Assembly: GCA_015039465.1 (NCBI GenBank)
Contig: MU130496.1
Coordinates: forward strand, 52,754-68,378
Reading direction: 5' to 3'
DNA: 15,625 nt
Source of the DNA: Phlegmacium glaucopus
Taxonomy: Eukaryota; Basidiomycota; Agaricomycetes; Agaricales; Cortinariaceae
Shown: positions 1 to 7,074 of the stretch, one piece after another
How the letters are laid out: each line of letters opens with the position of its first letter
How positions within the stretch are numbered: the first letter of the stretch is position 1
Notes under the pieces: generated by a model
The model's database searches: none
What the model saw: the letters and a program-made list of their open reading frames with translations, nothing else
Told to the model about the DNA's origin: nothing
Position numbers and translations under genes: made by a program

Positions 1-336
1 AGGAGCGAGGTATGGCAAGATAGATAGCTGAAGCGAAGACTTGTGGGTCCATAGCCACAACAACGATGACAAAGCCTTTGACATAATGGGAGATGTAGCT
101 GATGCATCCATAAACAGGCCATTCTTGAAATGATGGGCCATAGATACAATCAAACGCGAGCCGATGACCAATGCAAATAGTAGATTGATTGCTTTGTTGT
201 ATCACTAGCCAAGGGACAAACGGATGGTAGATGTTAAGGAGCATGTCGATAGTGTAAATGATAGACAACATAGTGGAGGACATTGGGAATATGATGAGCG
301 ATGAGGATGTTATCGTTGAACGAATGGTTTTGTTGA
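1..336. other. left-edge region, no recognised gene; open minus-strand frame
   Basis: No domain or RNA is recognised here. The plus strand has stops in all three frames. On the minus strand one frame is open from 349 to the window edge at position 2 (116 codons), with an ATG at 283-281. It would encode a hydrophobic stretch rich in I, V, Y and L, for example near YISHYVKGFVIVVVAM. It has no stop before the edge, so it could be the interior of a gene reaching beyond the window, or chance. The retrotransposon similarity seen to the right does not extend into this stretch. Confidence 0.3.
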
Positions 337-876
337 CCAGGAACGCGATTCAGGGCCGCTTCCAAAATAGGTAAGCAAATTCAAAGTCCGCTTATTTTCA
401 TGATGGCGACTTTTAAGCTTTCTTCTCACGCTACCAATCAGTATTGGTGCGCGACACCGGGAGACAAAGTATACCTGGATGCCAGCGACATACAAACAAC
501 GAGACCATCCAGGAAATTGTCCCATCGGCACCTAGGCCCCTTTCCAATCGAAGAACGAGTCGGCAACAACGCTTACCGACTCCAACTTCCCTTGTCCATG
601 AAACGACTCCATCCGGTCTTCAACGTAGTCAAACTAACTCCAGCCCCGATAGACCCGATCCCTGGAAGACGCATTCCGACTCCCCCACTTCCGGAAATCA
701 TTGATGGAGAAGAGGAGTGGGTCGTCGAGGAAATCCTCGACAGCAGAGTTATAAACAGGAGATTCCGATACCTCGTGAAGTGGCAAGACTTCGGAATCGA
801 ACATAACACCTGGGAGCCTCGGGAAAACATACATGCCCCCAAATTAGTTGCGGAATTCCACAAGAAGTACCCCGGA
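337..876 (+). pseudogene. 3' part of an older Ty3/gypsy pol (integrase C-terminus and chromodomain), split by a later insertion
   Basis: The frame is open from 337 (a TGA lies at 334-336), with the first ATG at 400. Recognisable similarity to fungal Tf2/chromovirus polyproteins starts around PGDKVYLDASDI and runs through RKLSHRHLGPF, SMKRLHPVFNVVKL and PIPGRR. These are typical of the integrase C-terminal GPY/F-like region. A chromodomain follows (WVVEEIL, RYLVKW, NTWEP). The frame ends in a TGA at 877-879 only because the LTR of the younger element begins there; the same frame resumes at 6871. Reverse transcriptase, RNase H and the integrase core are absent upstream, so this is a 5'-truncated remnant. 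The identification rests on remembered family motifs. Confidence 0.8.
872..876. repeat. target-site duplication (left copy) of the young gypsy element
   Basis: CCGGA directly precedes the left LTR and is repeated exactly at 6866-6870 directly after the right LTR. A 5-bp duplication is usual for Ty3/gypsy integration. Confidence 0.93.
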
Positions 877-1181
877 TGAAAGGCTTGCGTGTCAGCTAGC
901 CTCACTGGTCGAAACAACAGACAGGACAATTATATCTTCGTTGCACAGAGTAAGGATAAGGGATAGTGTAGAGAAAATGAAAGATAAACTCACCTTCGTT
1001 GCACAGAGTAAGGATAAGGGAGCAACGAAGGTGAGCGGTGAAGTAAATATAATAAAAACCATTGTCATCTGAGCGTAATAGACTTATGCCAAAGTGTAAC
1101 AGCCGCGTCGAAGTGTTCCTGAGTAACCACCTTCTACATGAATTCCTCGGTAGTCGTAAGGGGCCGAGGGGCATCCTTACA
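877..1181 (-). repeat. 3' LTR of the young gypsy element
   Basis: A 305-bp direct repeat of 6561-6865, with no difference seen by eye. It begins TGAAAGGCTT and ends CCTTACA as read on the plus strand. It contains a 28-bp internal direct duplication (936-963 and 994-1021) and a perfect 13-bp inverted repeat (989-1001 with 1023-1035, 21-nt loop). Its first bases supply the artificial TGA stop that ends the interrupted older pol frame. Confidence 0.95.
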
Positions 1182-1194
1182 CCCCTCCCCGCTC
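1182..1194 (-). other. polypurine tract (plus-strand primer site)
   Basis: Read on the minus strand this is GAGCGGGGAGGGG, almost all purine, and directly abuts the TGTAAGG start of the 3' LTR. This is where the RNase H-resistant primer for second-strand DNA synthesis is expected. Confidence 0.8.
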
Positions 1195-1211
1195 AAAAAA
1201 CTTGTATGTCG

Positions 1212-1415
1212 TTAAACCTCTGTACCATTTTCCGCTTCCCAAATGTCCAAGGCTTCAGTATCCTCAAGCAACTTCCCGGACAGCCATTTGTCGTGGTCAC
1301 GGTCATAACCCACCCATCGCACCAGGTACTGTTTTCCGCGTCCACGACGTCGAGCGTCAACAATCTTGTCAATCATGTTCTCTTCTGTGCCGTCCTCGGT
1401 AACAACAGCACCAGG
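1212..1415 (-). CDS. C-terminal chromodomain segment of gag-pol
   Basis: After the third TGA the same frame runs another 67 residues to TAA. It contains a chromodomain: IDKIVDARRRGRGKQYLVRWVGY, then DHDKWLSGKLLEDTEALDIWE. In chromoviruses such a domain at the end of integrase is known to direct insertion to chromatin carrying particular histone methyl marks. The stretch is too short for a routine ORF listing but is clear in continuity and motif. The polypurine tract and 3' LTR follow within 30 bp. Confidence 0.85.
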   Translation of the reverse strand, partial: PGAVVTEDGTEENMIDKIVDARRRGRGKQYLVRWVGYDRDHDKWLSGKLLEDTEALDIWEAENGTEV

Positions 1416-1418
1416 TCA

Positions 1419-1925
1419 AGTGAATTCACGGTCGGGAAAGAGGGCAGGGTCGTTAGGCACGAAAGGCTTCAGGAGGCTGGAGTGGAAACCTGGGAAGGTC
1501 TGTGGGTTGTTCGGGAGGCGCAGTGTATATTCTGATTTCTCAGGGAAGGTCTGTATGACTGTGTAGGGCCCATCATTCCAGGGCATGAACTTCGCAACGC
1601 GTTTCTTGTCCTTGCATTTGTAGTTCCGGCGCCGGTTTTCTGTAGATAACATGACTAAATCACCCTCCTTGTACACAATCTCGGGTGCCCGGTGCTCGTT
1701 TGCATGGTACGCCTGTCGAATCTTTGCTGTAAGTAAGTTATCCTGGGCCTCCTTGACGTCAAGCTCCAAACGTGCAATGATTTGACGTGCATCGACCTCA
1801 GCAGCCGTTAAATTGGCAGAGGCTGGGATCAGAGGGGGAATGAGACGGGGTGACCTGCCAGTCTTCAAGTGGAAAGGCGAGAATCCGGTAGATGCATTTA
1901 CCGTGTTCATGATTGCGAAACGGAT
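1419..1925 (-). CDS. integrase C-terminal segment of gag-pol
   Basis: Same frame as the upstream integrase, between the second and third TGA. It begins IRFAIMNTVNASTGFSPFHLKTGRSPR, which is the normal continuation of the integrase after the DDE core. It then holds the EGDLVMLST and KFMPWNDGPYTVIQTFPE stretch of the C-terminal GPY/F-like module, followed by LPNNPQTFPGFHSSLLKPF. The M at 1910-1908 is an internal methionine and not a gene start. This module binds DNA and helps target integration. Confidence 0.87.
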
Positions 1926-1928
1926 TCA

Positions 1929-3296
1929 GGGGAGCTTGGAGAGCCAGCCCTTCTGGTTGTTGTCGACATGGTAACGAATGGCTTGGTTGAGTGTCTTGTT
2001 CGTCCGCTCGCTGGCACCATCCGTCTGAGGGTGGTATGCAGTCGACATCTTCAATTTGACGCCTGTAAGCTTGTGTAGCGCTGTCCAGAGCTCGCATGTA
2101 AAGAGGGGGTCACGGTCAGTGATGATTTGTCGCATGAGACCATTTTCGCAATACCATTCGTCAAAAAGGACAACAGCAATCTCAGCGGCAGTAGCAGTGG
2201 AATGTACTGGTGCGAGCCGCACCTCAGCCCCAAGAAGGTCCGTCATGGTGAGGATGGTGTCTTTTCCACCTTCCTCGGGCAGGGGTCCCACAAAGTCTAG
2301 TGCCACAGCCTCGAATCGGGCATCGGGTACCGGTAGAGGGTGTAGAGGGCCAGTGGGTTTGCTAGTGCGGCTCTTGTTGTGTTGACAAGGGGAGCATGAT
2401 GGGATGTAGGCGTGTTCCAGGTCTCGTCGCATGTTTGGCCAGTAATATGAGTCGCGTAGTGCCTCATAACTTTTGTCGAAACCGAAATGGCCAAGCGTGT
2501 CATGGGCAAGGTGGTAGAAGAGTTCACGAACGTGAGGTATGTTTGGGATGAGCAACCGACGACCTATGTACAGAAGGTCGTTCTCTTTCCGCGCACCCTC
2601 AATACTACCAGCCCTGATGTCTCTTGTCAGCTGTTTGGCGAAATCGTCGTCCTGGTAACCCGCAATAATGTCCCTGAGCAGGGATTCATCAGCGGTGATG
2701 TCCAAGGTTGCGAGGGCGACTACATGTTGCTGTGATGATGGGGATCTTGTATGGGCTAGAGCACATGCGGCGAACATCGGGCTTGGTGTAGCATCAGGCA
2801 TGCGGGACAGGGCATCTGCGACGGTATTGTCCTCCCCCCGGATGTATGTGATGTCGTAATCAAAATCAGCTAAGTACATAGACCAGCGCATCTGTCGACG
2901 AGACATGTCTTTCTGAGATTGGAAGTATTTGAGGGTACGATGGTCAGTGTATATCTTGAAATGTGTTCCAAGAAGACTTGTACGCCACTTCTTGAGCGCC
3001 TTGACAATGGCTAGGAGTTCTTTTTCGTGGACGGGGTAATTCTTCTCTGCATTGTTCAGTTGATATGAGTCATAGGCCACTGGTCGTGCGGTGTCCCAAG
3101 TTTCTCCAAAACTCAGAACTGCACCTGTTCGGCGGTCACTGGCATCTGTTGTCACAAATATCTTCTTTGTCTTGTCCTCGTAGTCCACCACTGTCAGGCA
3201 TTCTGTACTGGTGACCAAGGCTTTGATCGCTTCGAAAGCTCTCTGGTGTTCAGACGTCCATGTGGGGAATTGTCGATCACAGTCCTTGGTGGTGAG
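1929..3296 (-). CDS. RNase H and integrase core segment of gag-pol
   Basis: Coding resumes right after the MITE with TTKDCDRQFPTW. RNase H shows its acidic residues in VTTDASD, HEKELLAIVKAL, YTDHRTL and VADALSRM. The integrase then shows an H-H-C-C zinc-binding domain (HLAHDTLGH ... SCSPC) and the DDE core: ALDFVGPLP, IITDRDPLF and DGASERTNKTLNQ. RNase H removes the RNA template and integrase inserts the cDNA. The segment stops at TGA 1928-1926 after WLSKLP. The minus frame is also open through the MITE up to 3554, but about 86 residues there are MITE sequence and not part of the protein. Confidence 0.9.
3289..3296. repeat. 8-bp target duplication (left copy) of the hAT-like MITE
   Basis: GTGGTGAG, repeated exactly at 3757-3764 on the other side of the element. 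An 8-bp duplication is the mark of hAT-superfamily insertion. Confidence 0.9.
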
Positions 3297-3756
3297 TAGT
3301 GATGTGGAAGGCTCGGCTTCAAAGCCGCAAGCCGTCAAGCCAAGCCGAGCCGTGGGAAAGCCGTACCAACGGCTTTGACGGCCTACGGCTTGGGCTTCAG
3401 ATTTTTCAGGCCGTGAGCCGCGGCTTAAGCACGGCCTGGGTCTGAGCCTCGAAATTCGCATTTTTGGCAGTCTTAAGGGGGGAATTTGAACTTTTGATGA
3501 CTTAAAACAGCACTGTAACAGAGTGTAATTGATAATATTGCCATTGATAGTCATTTATGGTCATTTTTTAGTTTGATTTCATACAAATTTTGTTGCCCTC
3601 ATGTTCTCCCTTACCTTCTAACCGTGTGGGAAAAAGCCGCGGCCTGAGCCCCAGGCCGAGCCCAAGCCGTGCAAAGTTTTGGCCTATGGCTCGGGCCTGG
3701 CTTTTTAGAGGCCGTGTCAAGCCTAAGCCGAGCCGAGCCGAGCCGTAACATCACTA
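3297..3756. mobile_element. hAT-like non-autonomous transposon (MITE), 460 bp
   Basis: It begins TAGTGATGT and ends ACATCACTA, a perfect 9-bp terminal inverted repeat. After a short mismatch the inverted similarity continues through GGCTCGGCT. An 8-bp duplication flanks it. The TAGTG start fits the YARNG-type hAT ends. Both subterminal zones (about 3307-3440 and 3635-3745) are packed with AAGCCG/GAGCC/GGCTCGGC motifs, while the core (about 3475-3630) is AT-rich. There is no transposase frame, so movement would need an enzyme from elsewhere. It lies within the RT/RNase H coding region of the young gypsy element; deleting it with one duplication copy (468 bp) leaves the gag-pol frame continuous. 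Confidence 0.9.
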
Positions 3757-3764
3757 GTGGTGAG
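3757..3764. repeat. 8-bp target duplication (right copy) of the hAT-like MITE
   Basis: GTGGTGAG, identical to 3289-3296. Confidence 0.9.
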
Positions 3765-4892
3765 CGGTGTTAGGACACTGGTATGTTCAGCAAGTGCAGG
3801 GAGGAAAGCGGCAATGTAACGGGTAAGTCCTAAGAAGCCTCGTACATTGGTTGCAGTGGTGGGTTGTGGCCAGTCTAGGATTCTGTCGATCTTTCGAGGA
3901 TCTGCTTGTATTCCAGCTGCGGATATTTTGTGCCCAAGGAATGAGATTTCGGTGGAAAAGAGAGTTGTTTTAGTACCATTACAAAACAGATTGGCTTTAC
4001 GGAGTGCGTCCAATACTTTGGCAACATTAGCTTTGTGTTCTTCAACTGTTTGTGACCAAATTATGATATCATCGAGGTAGACATGGCATATCTTCCCAAT
4101 GAGTTCCCGAAGTGCATCAGTCATGCGACGCTGATGAGTCGATGGTGCGTTACATCCACCCATTGGCATAACGGTCCATTCATATAGTCCCCATGGGGTT
4201 CGAACCGCGGTAAGGTGGATGTCATCAGGGTGGATGCGTGTTTGGAAGAATGAATTGGTCATGTCCATCTTCCCAAAGATTTTTCCTCGTGTGCAATCAG
4301 CTAAGATATCATCAACACACGGTAAGGGAAAATTGTCCCTTATGGTGTTGGCGTTTAATTCTCGGTAATCATTTACCCAACGGGGTGGTACAGTTAGGTC
4401 AGGGACTCCATCACGGTATTTTGGGACACAGAAAGCAGGCGAGGCATGTTCAGACGATGAAGCACGTATGCAGCCTGCGAGTATGTGTTCATCAAGGAGT
4501 TTCTTCCATGAGTCATGATATTTCTTTGGAGCTGAATAGCTACGGCCCTTGACGGCTTTATTGGGGTCCTTCAGACGGATTCGGTGGTAGATATGGTTGG
4601 GGACATCAGTGGTTGTATCGGGTAAGCGCAAGGGGAAACGGTCCTCATATTTGCATCTCATTTCTGCATCCTTTCTCGCAAGTGTTTCCTGAAATGAAAT
4701 AGTCTCAATACGTTCACGGACCGCTGCCATGATGGGGGCTGGCAGGAGGTAACCTGCAAGTGCTGGCTCTGATGCGGTTTCCAGAGTCTTGGCAGGTGAT
4801 TTACGTGGTTTTGGAGGTGTTGGGGGTGGTGTCACTCGTTCTGGTGCCCATTCTCGTGTGGGAATGTCTGGGTTGAGAAGATCGTATCCTGT
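3757..4892 (-). CDS. reverse transcriptase segment of gag-pol
   Basis: This part follows the TGA at 4893 and runs to the hAT MITE. It starts with a proline-rich linker (TPPPTPPKPRK), then the RT fingers and palm: the conserved WVNDYRELN, the first catalytic Asp in FGKMDMTNSFFQ, WTVMPMGGCNAPSTHQR, and YLDD at 4079-4068. The thumb/connection follows, with SFLGHKISAAGI and WPQPTTATNVRGFLGLTRYI. All active-site aspartates are present. The segment ends at LTPLTT, where the MITE breaks the coding sequence. It has no start codon of its own and is not an independent gene. Its role is copying element RNA into cDNA. Confidence 0.9.
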
Positions 4893-6485
4893 TCACTTAT
4901 CTTTAGCAGTGCGAGCATTGATGTCAATGACAATGTGTTGTGAAGACAAGAATGGCATTCCAAGGATAAGAGGTACAGGTAGCCCAGTATTAACCTTAGC
5001 CCGGAAAACAGTAGATCTCCATCCCCCATTCCCAGATGATAACTCCATCTTCACATATTCTTTACATGGCAGTGGTGACTCGGAAAGTGACGAAAGGTTG
5101 TCTTCCTCAGGTGGCAAGGGGTAGCGACGCAGACCGAGTTTTTCGACAAGAGTAGAGCTAATCACTACAGAGGGGCAACCAACGTCAAGCATTGCTGGTA
5201 CAGGGACGGGAAACTCGGAGATATTGGGCCCAAAGGCGTCCAATGTGGCAACGAGGTGGGGAATAGTAAGAGGTGAGGAGTCCACGTACGAGTCAGTTTC
5301 CTCATCGCAAGCCTCAATGCAAGAGGATATTACAGCTGTGGCTGGGAGATGGGATGACGAGGCATTTGCTGGTGGCTTAGAAGCCAACGCCATTTCGAGG
5401 GTGAGTGGGGCATATGTCTCTGCATCTGGCCAGGTGTTGTTGGCCGTCATGGGGCAGTCTTTGGCACGATGTCCCGTATAGAATTTGCGACAGCGGGTGC
5501 ATCCTTCATGTTCATTGAGGAGTCGTTTTTCTTTGTCATGGAGTTTGGGGAGGTAGCGCCGGGTCGTATCACTGTTTGTTCCCGTGTTCACAGTTTTGGT
5601 AGTGCGAGGGTCTGAGAGGCGACTAAGGAGGTCCTTCTTGTCACCTCGTCTAGCAGCGTGGGTGGCATTACTTGCATCAATGAGGCGCTGGGTACGTGCA
5701 TTCTCAGCCTTGATCCGTTCATCATGCTCCTTGACCTCCGTGGACCAGGCATCTAGCTGGCTGGAGATAGTTGGCTCGTTGAGGAGGTTGATCTTGAGCT
5801 TGTTGTTCAGGTTGGCTTCCAGCTGGACCTTCAAGCCATCGTTGGTGAGTGCGTGTGCAGGTGAGGATGTGGTGAGGATGGCGTTCAGGTTTTCGAGCTC
5901 AATCTTCCAATCGATGAATGTGCGTTCTCCCTGTTTTGACGAGATGATTGTGTCCCGGATTTTGTGAGCCCAGTTTTTTTCGAGTACGAGTTTGGAGAGT
6001 TCCTCGAGATACTGGTTGAGTGTGAGTGCATCGATGCGAGCCTGTCCAGCCTGGTACCAAGCAACGAGACGCGGTTCAAGCATGGCTTCTGCAACGAAGC
6101 TGACGATTTCAGTGGGTTTTTTTTCGGCATGTTTCATGTAGCGTTTGCACGCGAGCGACCAAGACTGAAGGACGAGGGGTGTGATCCTTCCAGCGGTGAG
6201 GACAGGGCAGTCCTTCATTTTGGCAGTGTGGACTTCAGCAAGGGGTTGTTTTTCAGTGTTGTCCATTTTGAGGTATCTTTTCGTGATAACCGGGTTCAGG
6301 AACGAAGTTAGGATTGGTGACCCGGTAGAAGAGTCTGTTTCTGAGAAGTCAGACTCGCTAGGGTAGGGGTACGGTGATGATGGAATATCCGTGATATTCG
6401 AGCCCAGGGGTTCTCGATGTGCGGTAGCGGTAATGCTGATGGGAGGTAATCCGAGCGTGGCCCTCCTCTTCGCTTCCTGTCTCAT
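4893..6485 (-). CDS. Gag plus retropepsin-like aspartic protease segment
   Basis: An open frame of 530 residues from ATG to TGA. The frame is open further to 6548, but only a TTG precedes this ATG. Residues roughly 80-260 form a capsid-like helical Gag region. A single zinc knuckle of variant spacing, C-X2-C-X6-H-X4-C, lies at about residues 329-344 and would bind genomic RNA. The protease follows, with the catalytic motif LDVGC at about 433-437 (DVG where DSG or DTG is common), the flap region, and a second motif ILGMPFL at about 507-513. Gag packages the RNA and the protease cleaves the polyprotein. The frame continues without shift into the RT segment beyond the TGA, so the gene was probably one gag-pol frame. 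Confidence 0.88.
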   Translation of the reverse strand: MRQEAKRRATLGLPPISITATAHREPLGSNITDIPSSPYPYPSESDFSETDSSTGSPILTSFLNPVITKRYLKMDNTEKQPLAEVHTAKMKDCPVLTAGRITPLVLQSWSLACKRYMKHAEKKPTEIVSFVAEAMLEPRLVAWYQAGQARIDALTLNQYLEELSKLVLEKNWAHKIRDTIISSKQGERTFIDWKIELENLNAILTTSSPAHALTNDGLKVQLEANLNNKLKINLLNEPTISSQLDAWSTEVKEHDERIKAENARTQRLIDASNATHAARRGDKKDLLSRLSDPRTTKTVNTGTNSDTTRRYLPKLHDKEKRLLNEHEGCTRCRKFYTGHRAKDCPMTANNTWPDAETYAPLTLEMALASKPPANASSSHLPATAVISSCIEACDEETDSYVDSSPLTIPHLVATLDAFGPNISEFPVPVPAMLDVGCPSVVISSTLVEKLGLRRYPLPPEEDNLSSLSESPLPCKEYVKMELSSGNGGWRSTVFRAKVNTGLPVPLILGMPFLSSQHIVIDINARTAKDK

Positions 6486-6560
6486 TAGCAAGGGAGTAGG
6501 GGTAGACGGCGTGCGAGACAGTTTTGGCTGCAAGATGTGATGTCGATGTCAAAAAAAAAG
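6486..6560 (-). other. leader between 5' LTR and gag start
   Basis: Read on the minus strand the leader starts directly after the LTR with C, nine T, then GACATCGACATC. No TGG-starting primer-binding site complementary to a tRNA 3' end is visible next to the LTR. I see nothing else of note before the gag ATG. Confidence 0.5.
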
Positions 6561-6865
6561 TGAAAGGCTTGCGTGTCAGCTAGCCTCACTGGTCGAAACA
6601 ACAGACAGGACAATTATATCTTCGTTGCACAGAGTAAGGATAAGGGATAGTGTAGAGAAAATGAAAGATAAACTCACCTTCGTTGCACAGAGTAAGGATA
6701 AGGGAGCAACGAAGGTGAGCGGTGAAGTAAATATAATAAAAACCATTGTCATCTGAGCGTAATAGACTTATGCCAAAGTGTAACAGCCGCGTCGAAGTGT
6801 TCCTGAGTAACCACCTTCTACATGAATTCCTCGGTAGTCGTAAGGGGCCGAGGGGCATCCTTACA
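6561..6865 (-). repeat. 5' LTR of the young gypsy element
   Basis: The second copy of the 305-bp LTR. In the element's own direction it begins TGTAAGGATG and ends GCCTTTCA. It carries the same internal 28-bp duplication (6620-6647 and 6678-6705) and the same 13-bp hairpin stem (6673-6685 with 6707-6719) as the other copy. It should contain the promoter driving gag-pol. I do not see a certain TATA box. Confidence 0.95.
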
Positions 6866-6870
6866 CCGGA
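6866..6870. repeat. target-site duplication (right copy) of the young gypsy element
   Basis: CCGGA, identical to 872-876. Confidence 0.93.
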
Positions 6871-7074
6871 GCTCCTAAGCACATCAGGATGGCCAAATTC
6901 GAACAGTTTCCTTTCGTGCCGGGACGTCACCTACCGAAGGGGGGGATGGATGTTAGGGGACACCCAACTTTAACCCAAACCTCAACTCTAGAATCATACA
7001 CCCCACCTTTCCGACGACCTCCGACCTTCCGTCCAACTCCGCTTCCGTCACCGGTTGACTCCGGAATCCCGTAG
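6871..7074 (+). pseudogene. C-terminal end of the older gypsy pol, displaced part
   Basis: In the frame that stops at the LTR (codon 874-876 is the last), translation resumes at 6871 with APKHIRMAKFEQ. It runs 67 codons to a TAG at 7072-7074, through GGMDVRGHPTLT. A short tail ending with a phrase like GMDVRGHPTLT after the chromodomain is usual in fungal Tf2-like polyproteins. The two pieces thus form one frame of about 247 codons that had no stop when the young element inserted. The ATG at 6889 is an internal methionine. Confidence 0.75.

Larger units (their letters stand above)
1212..6485 (-). pseudogene. gag-pol polyprotein of the young gypsy element, single frame broken by three TGA codons and a MITE
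   Basis: All coding segments lie in one minus-strand frame, from the first ATG (6485-6483) to a TAA at 1214-1212. That is about 1601 codons once the 468 bp of MITE plus one duplication copy are discounted. The frame is stopped by TGA at 4895-4893 (between protease and RT), 1928-1926 (within integrase) and 1418-1416 (before the chromodomain), and by the MITE at 3297-3756. Each TGA stands where a CGA arginine codon would fit. Catalytic residues of protease, RT, RNase H and integrase all appear to be present, so damage is recent and limited. The first TGA might alternatively be a programmed readthrough stop between gag-pro and pol; the other two have no such precedent in position. Confidence 0.88.
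877..6865 (-). mobile_element. Ty3/gypsy chromovirus LTR retrotransposon, full length, young, pol interrupted
   Basis: Two 305-bp terminal repeats (877-1181 and 6561-6865), with TG...CA ends and a 5-bp CCGGA duplication outside, bound an element of 5989 bp. On the minus strand the order is 5' LTR, leader, gag with zinc knuckle, retropepsin, reverse transcriptase, RNase H, integrase, chromodomain, polypurine tract, 3' LTR. This order and the C-terminal chromodomain place it among the chromoviruses (Tf1/MarY-like fungal gypsy elements). Without the 460-bp MITE and one duplication copy it would be 5521 bp. The two LTRs agree at every base when read side by side, so insertion was recent. Three in-frame TGA codons and the MITE make this copy probably non-autonomous. 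It lies inside the chromodomain gene of an older plus-strand gypsy element. Confidence 0.95.

Noticed and set aside
902..1174. 90-codon minus-strand frame inside the LTR, also present in the second LTR
   Set aside because: It arises identically in both LTR copies and shows no protein motif; LTRs are normally noncoding.
1062..1535. 157-codon plus-strand frame spanning the LTR and pol end
   Set aside because: It crosses the LTR boundary and lies antisense to the chromodomain and integrase; no motif.
3297..3554. N-terminal ~86 residues of the minus-strand frame starting at 3554
   Set aside because: This stretch is MITE sequence read through by chance; the real pol coding resumes at 3296.
4190..4206. 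GGTTCGAACC-like T-loop sequence suggesting a tRNA
   Set aside because: It lies within well-conserved RT coding sequence and no acceptor stem pairs around it.
4789..6311. Several plus-strand frames of 85-127 codons within the gag-pol region
   Set aside because: They are antisense to the clear gag-protease and RT coding frame.
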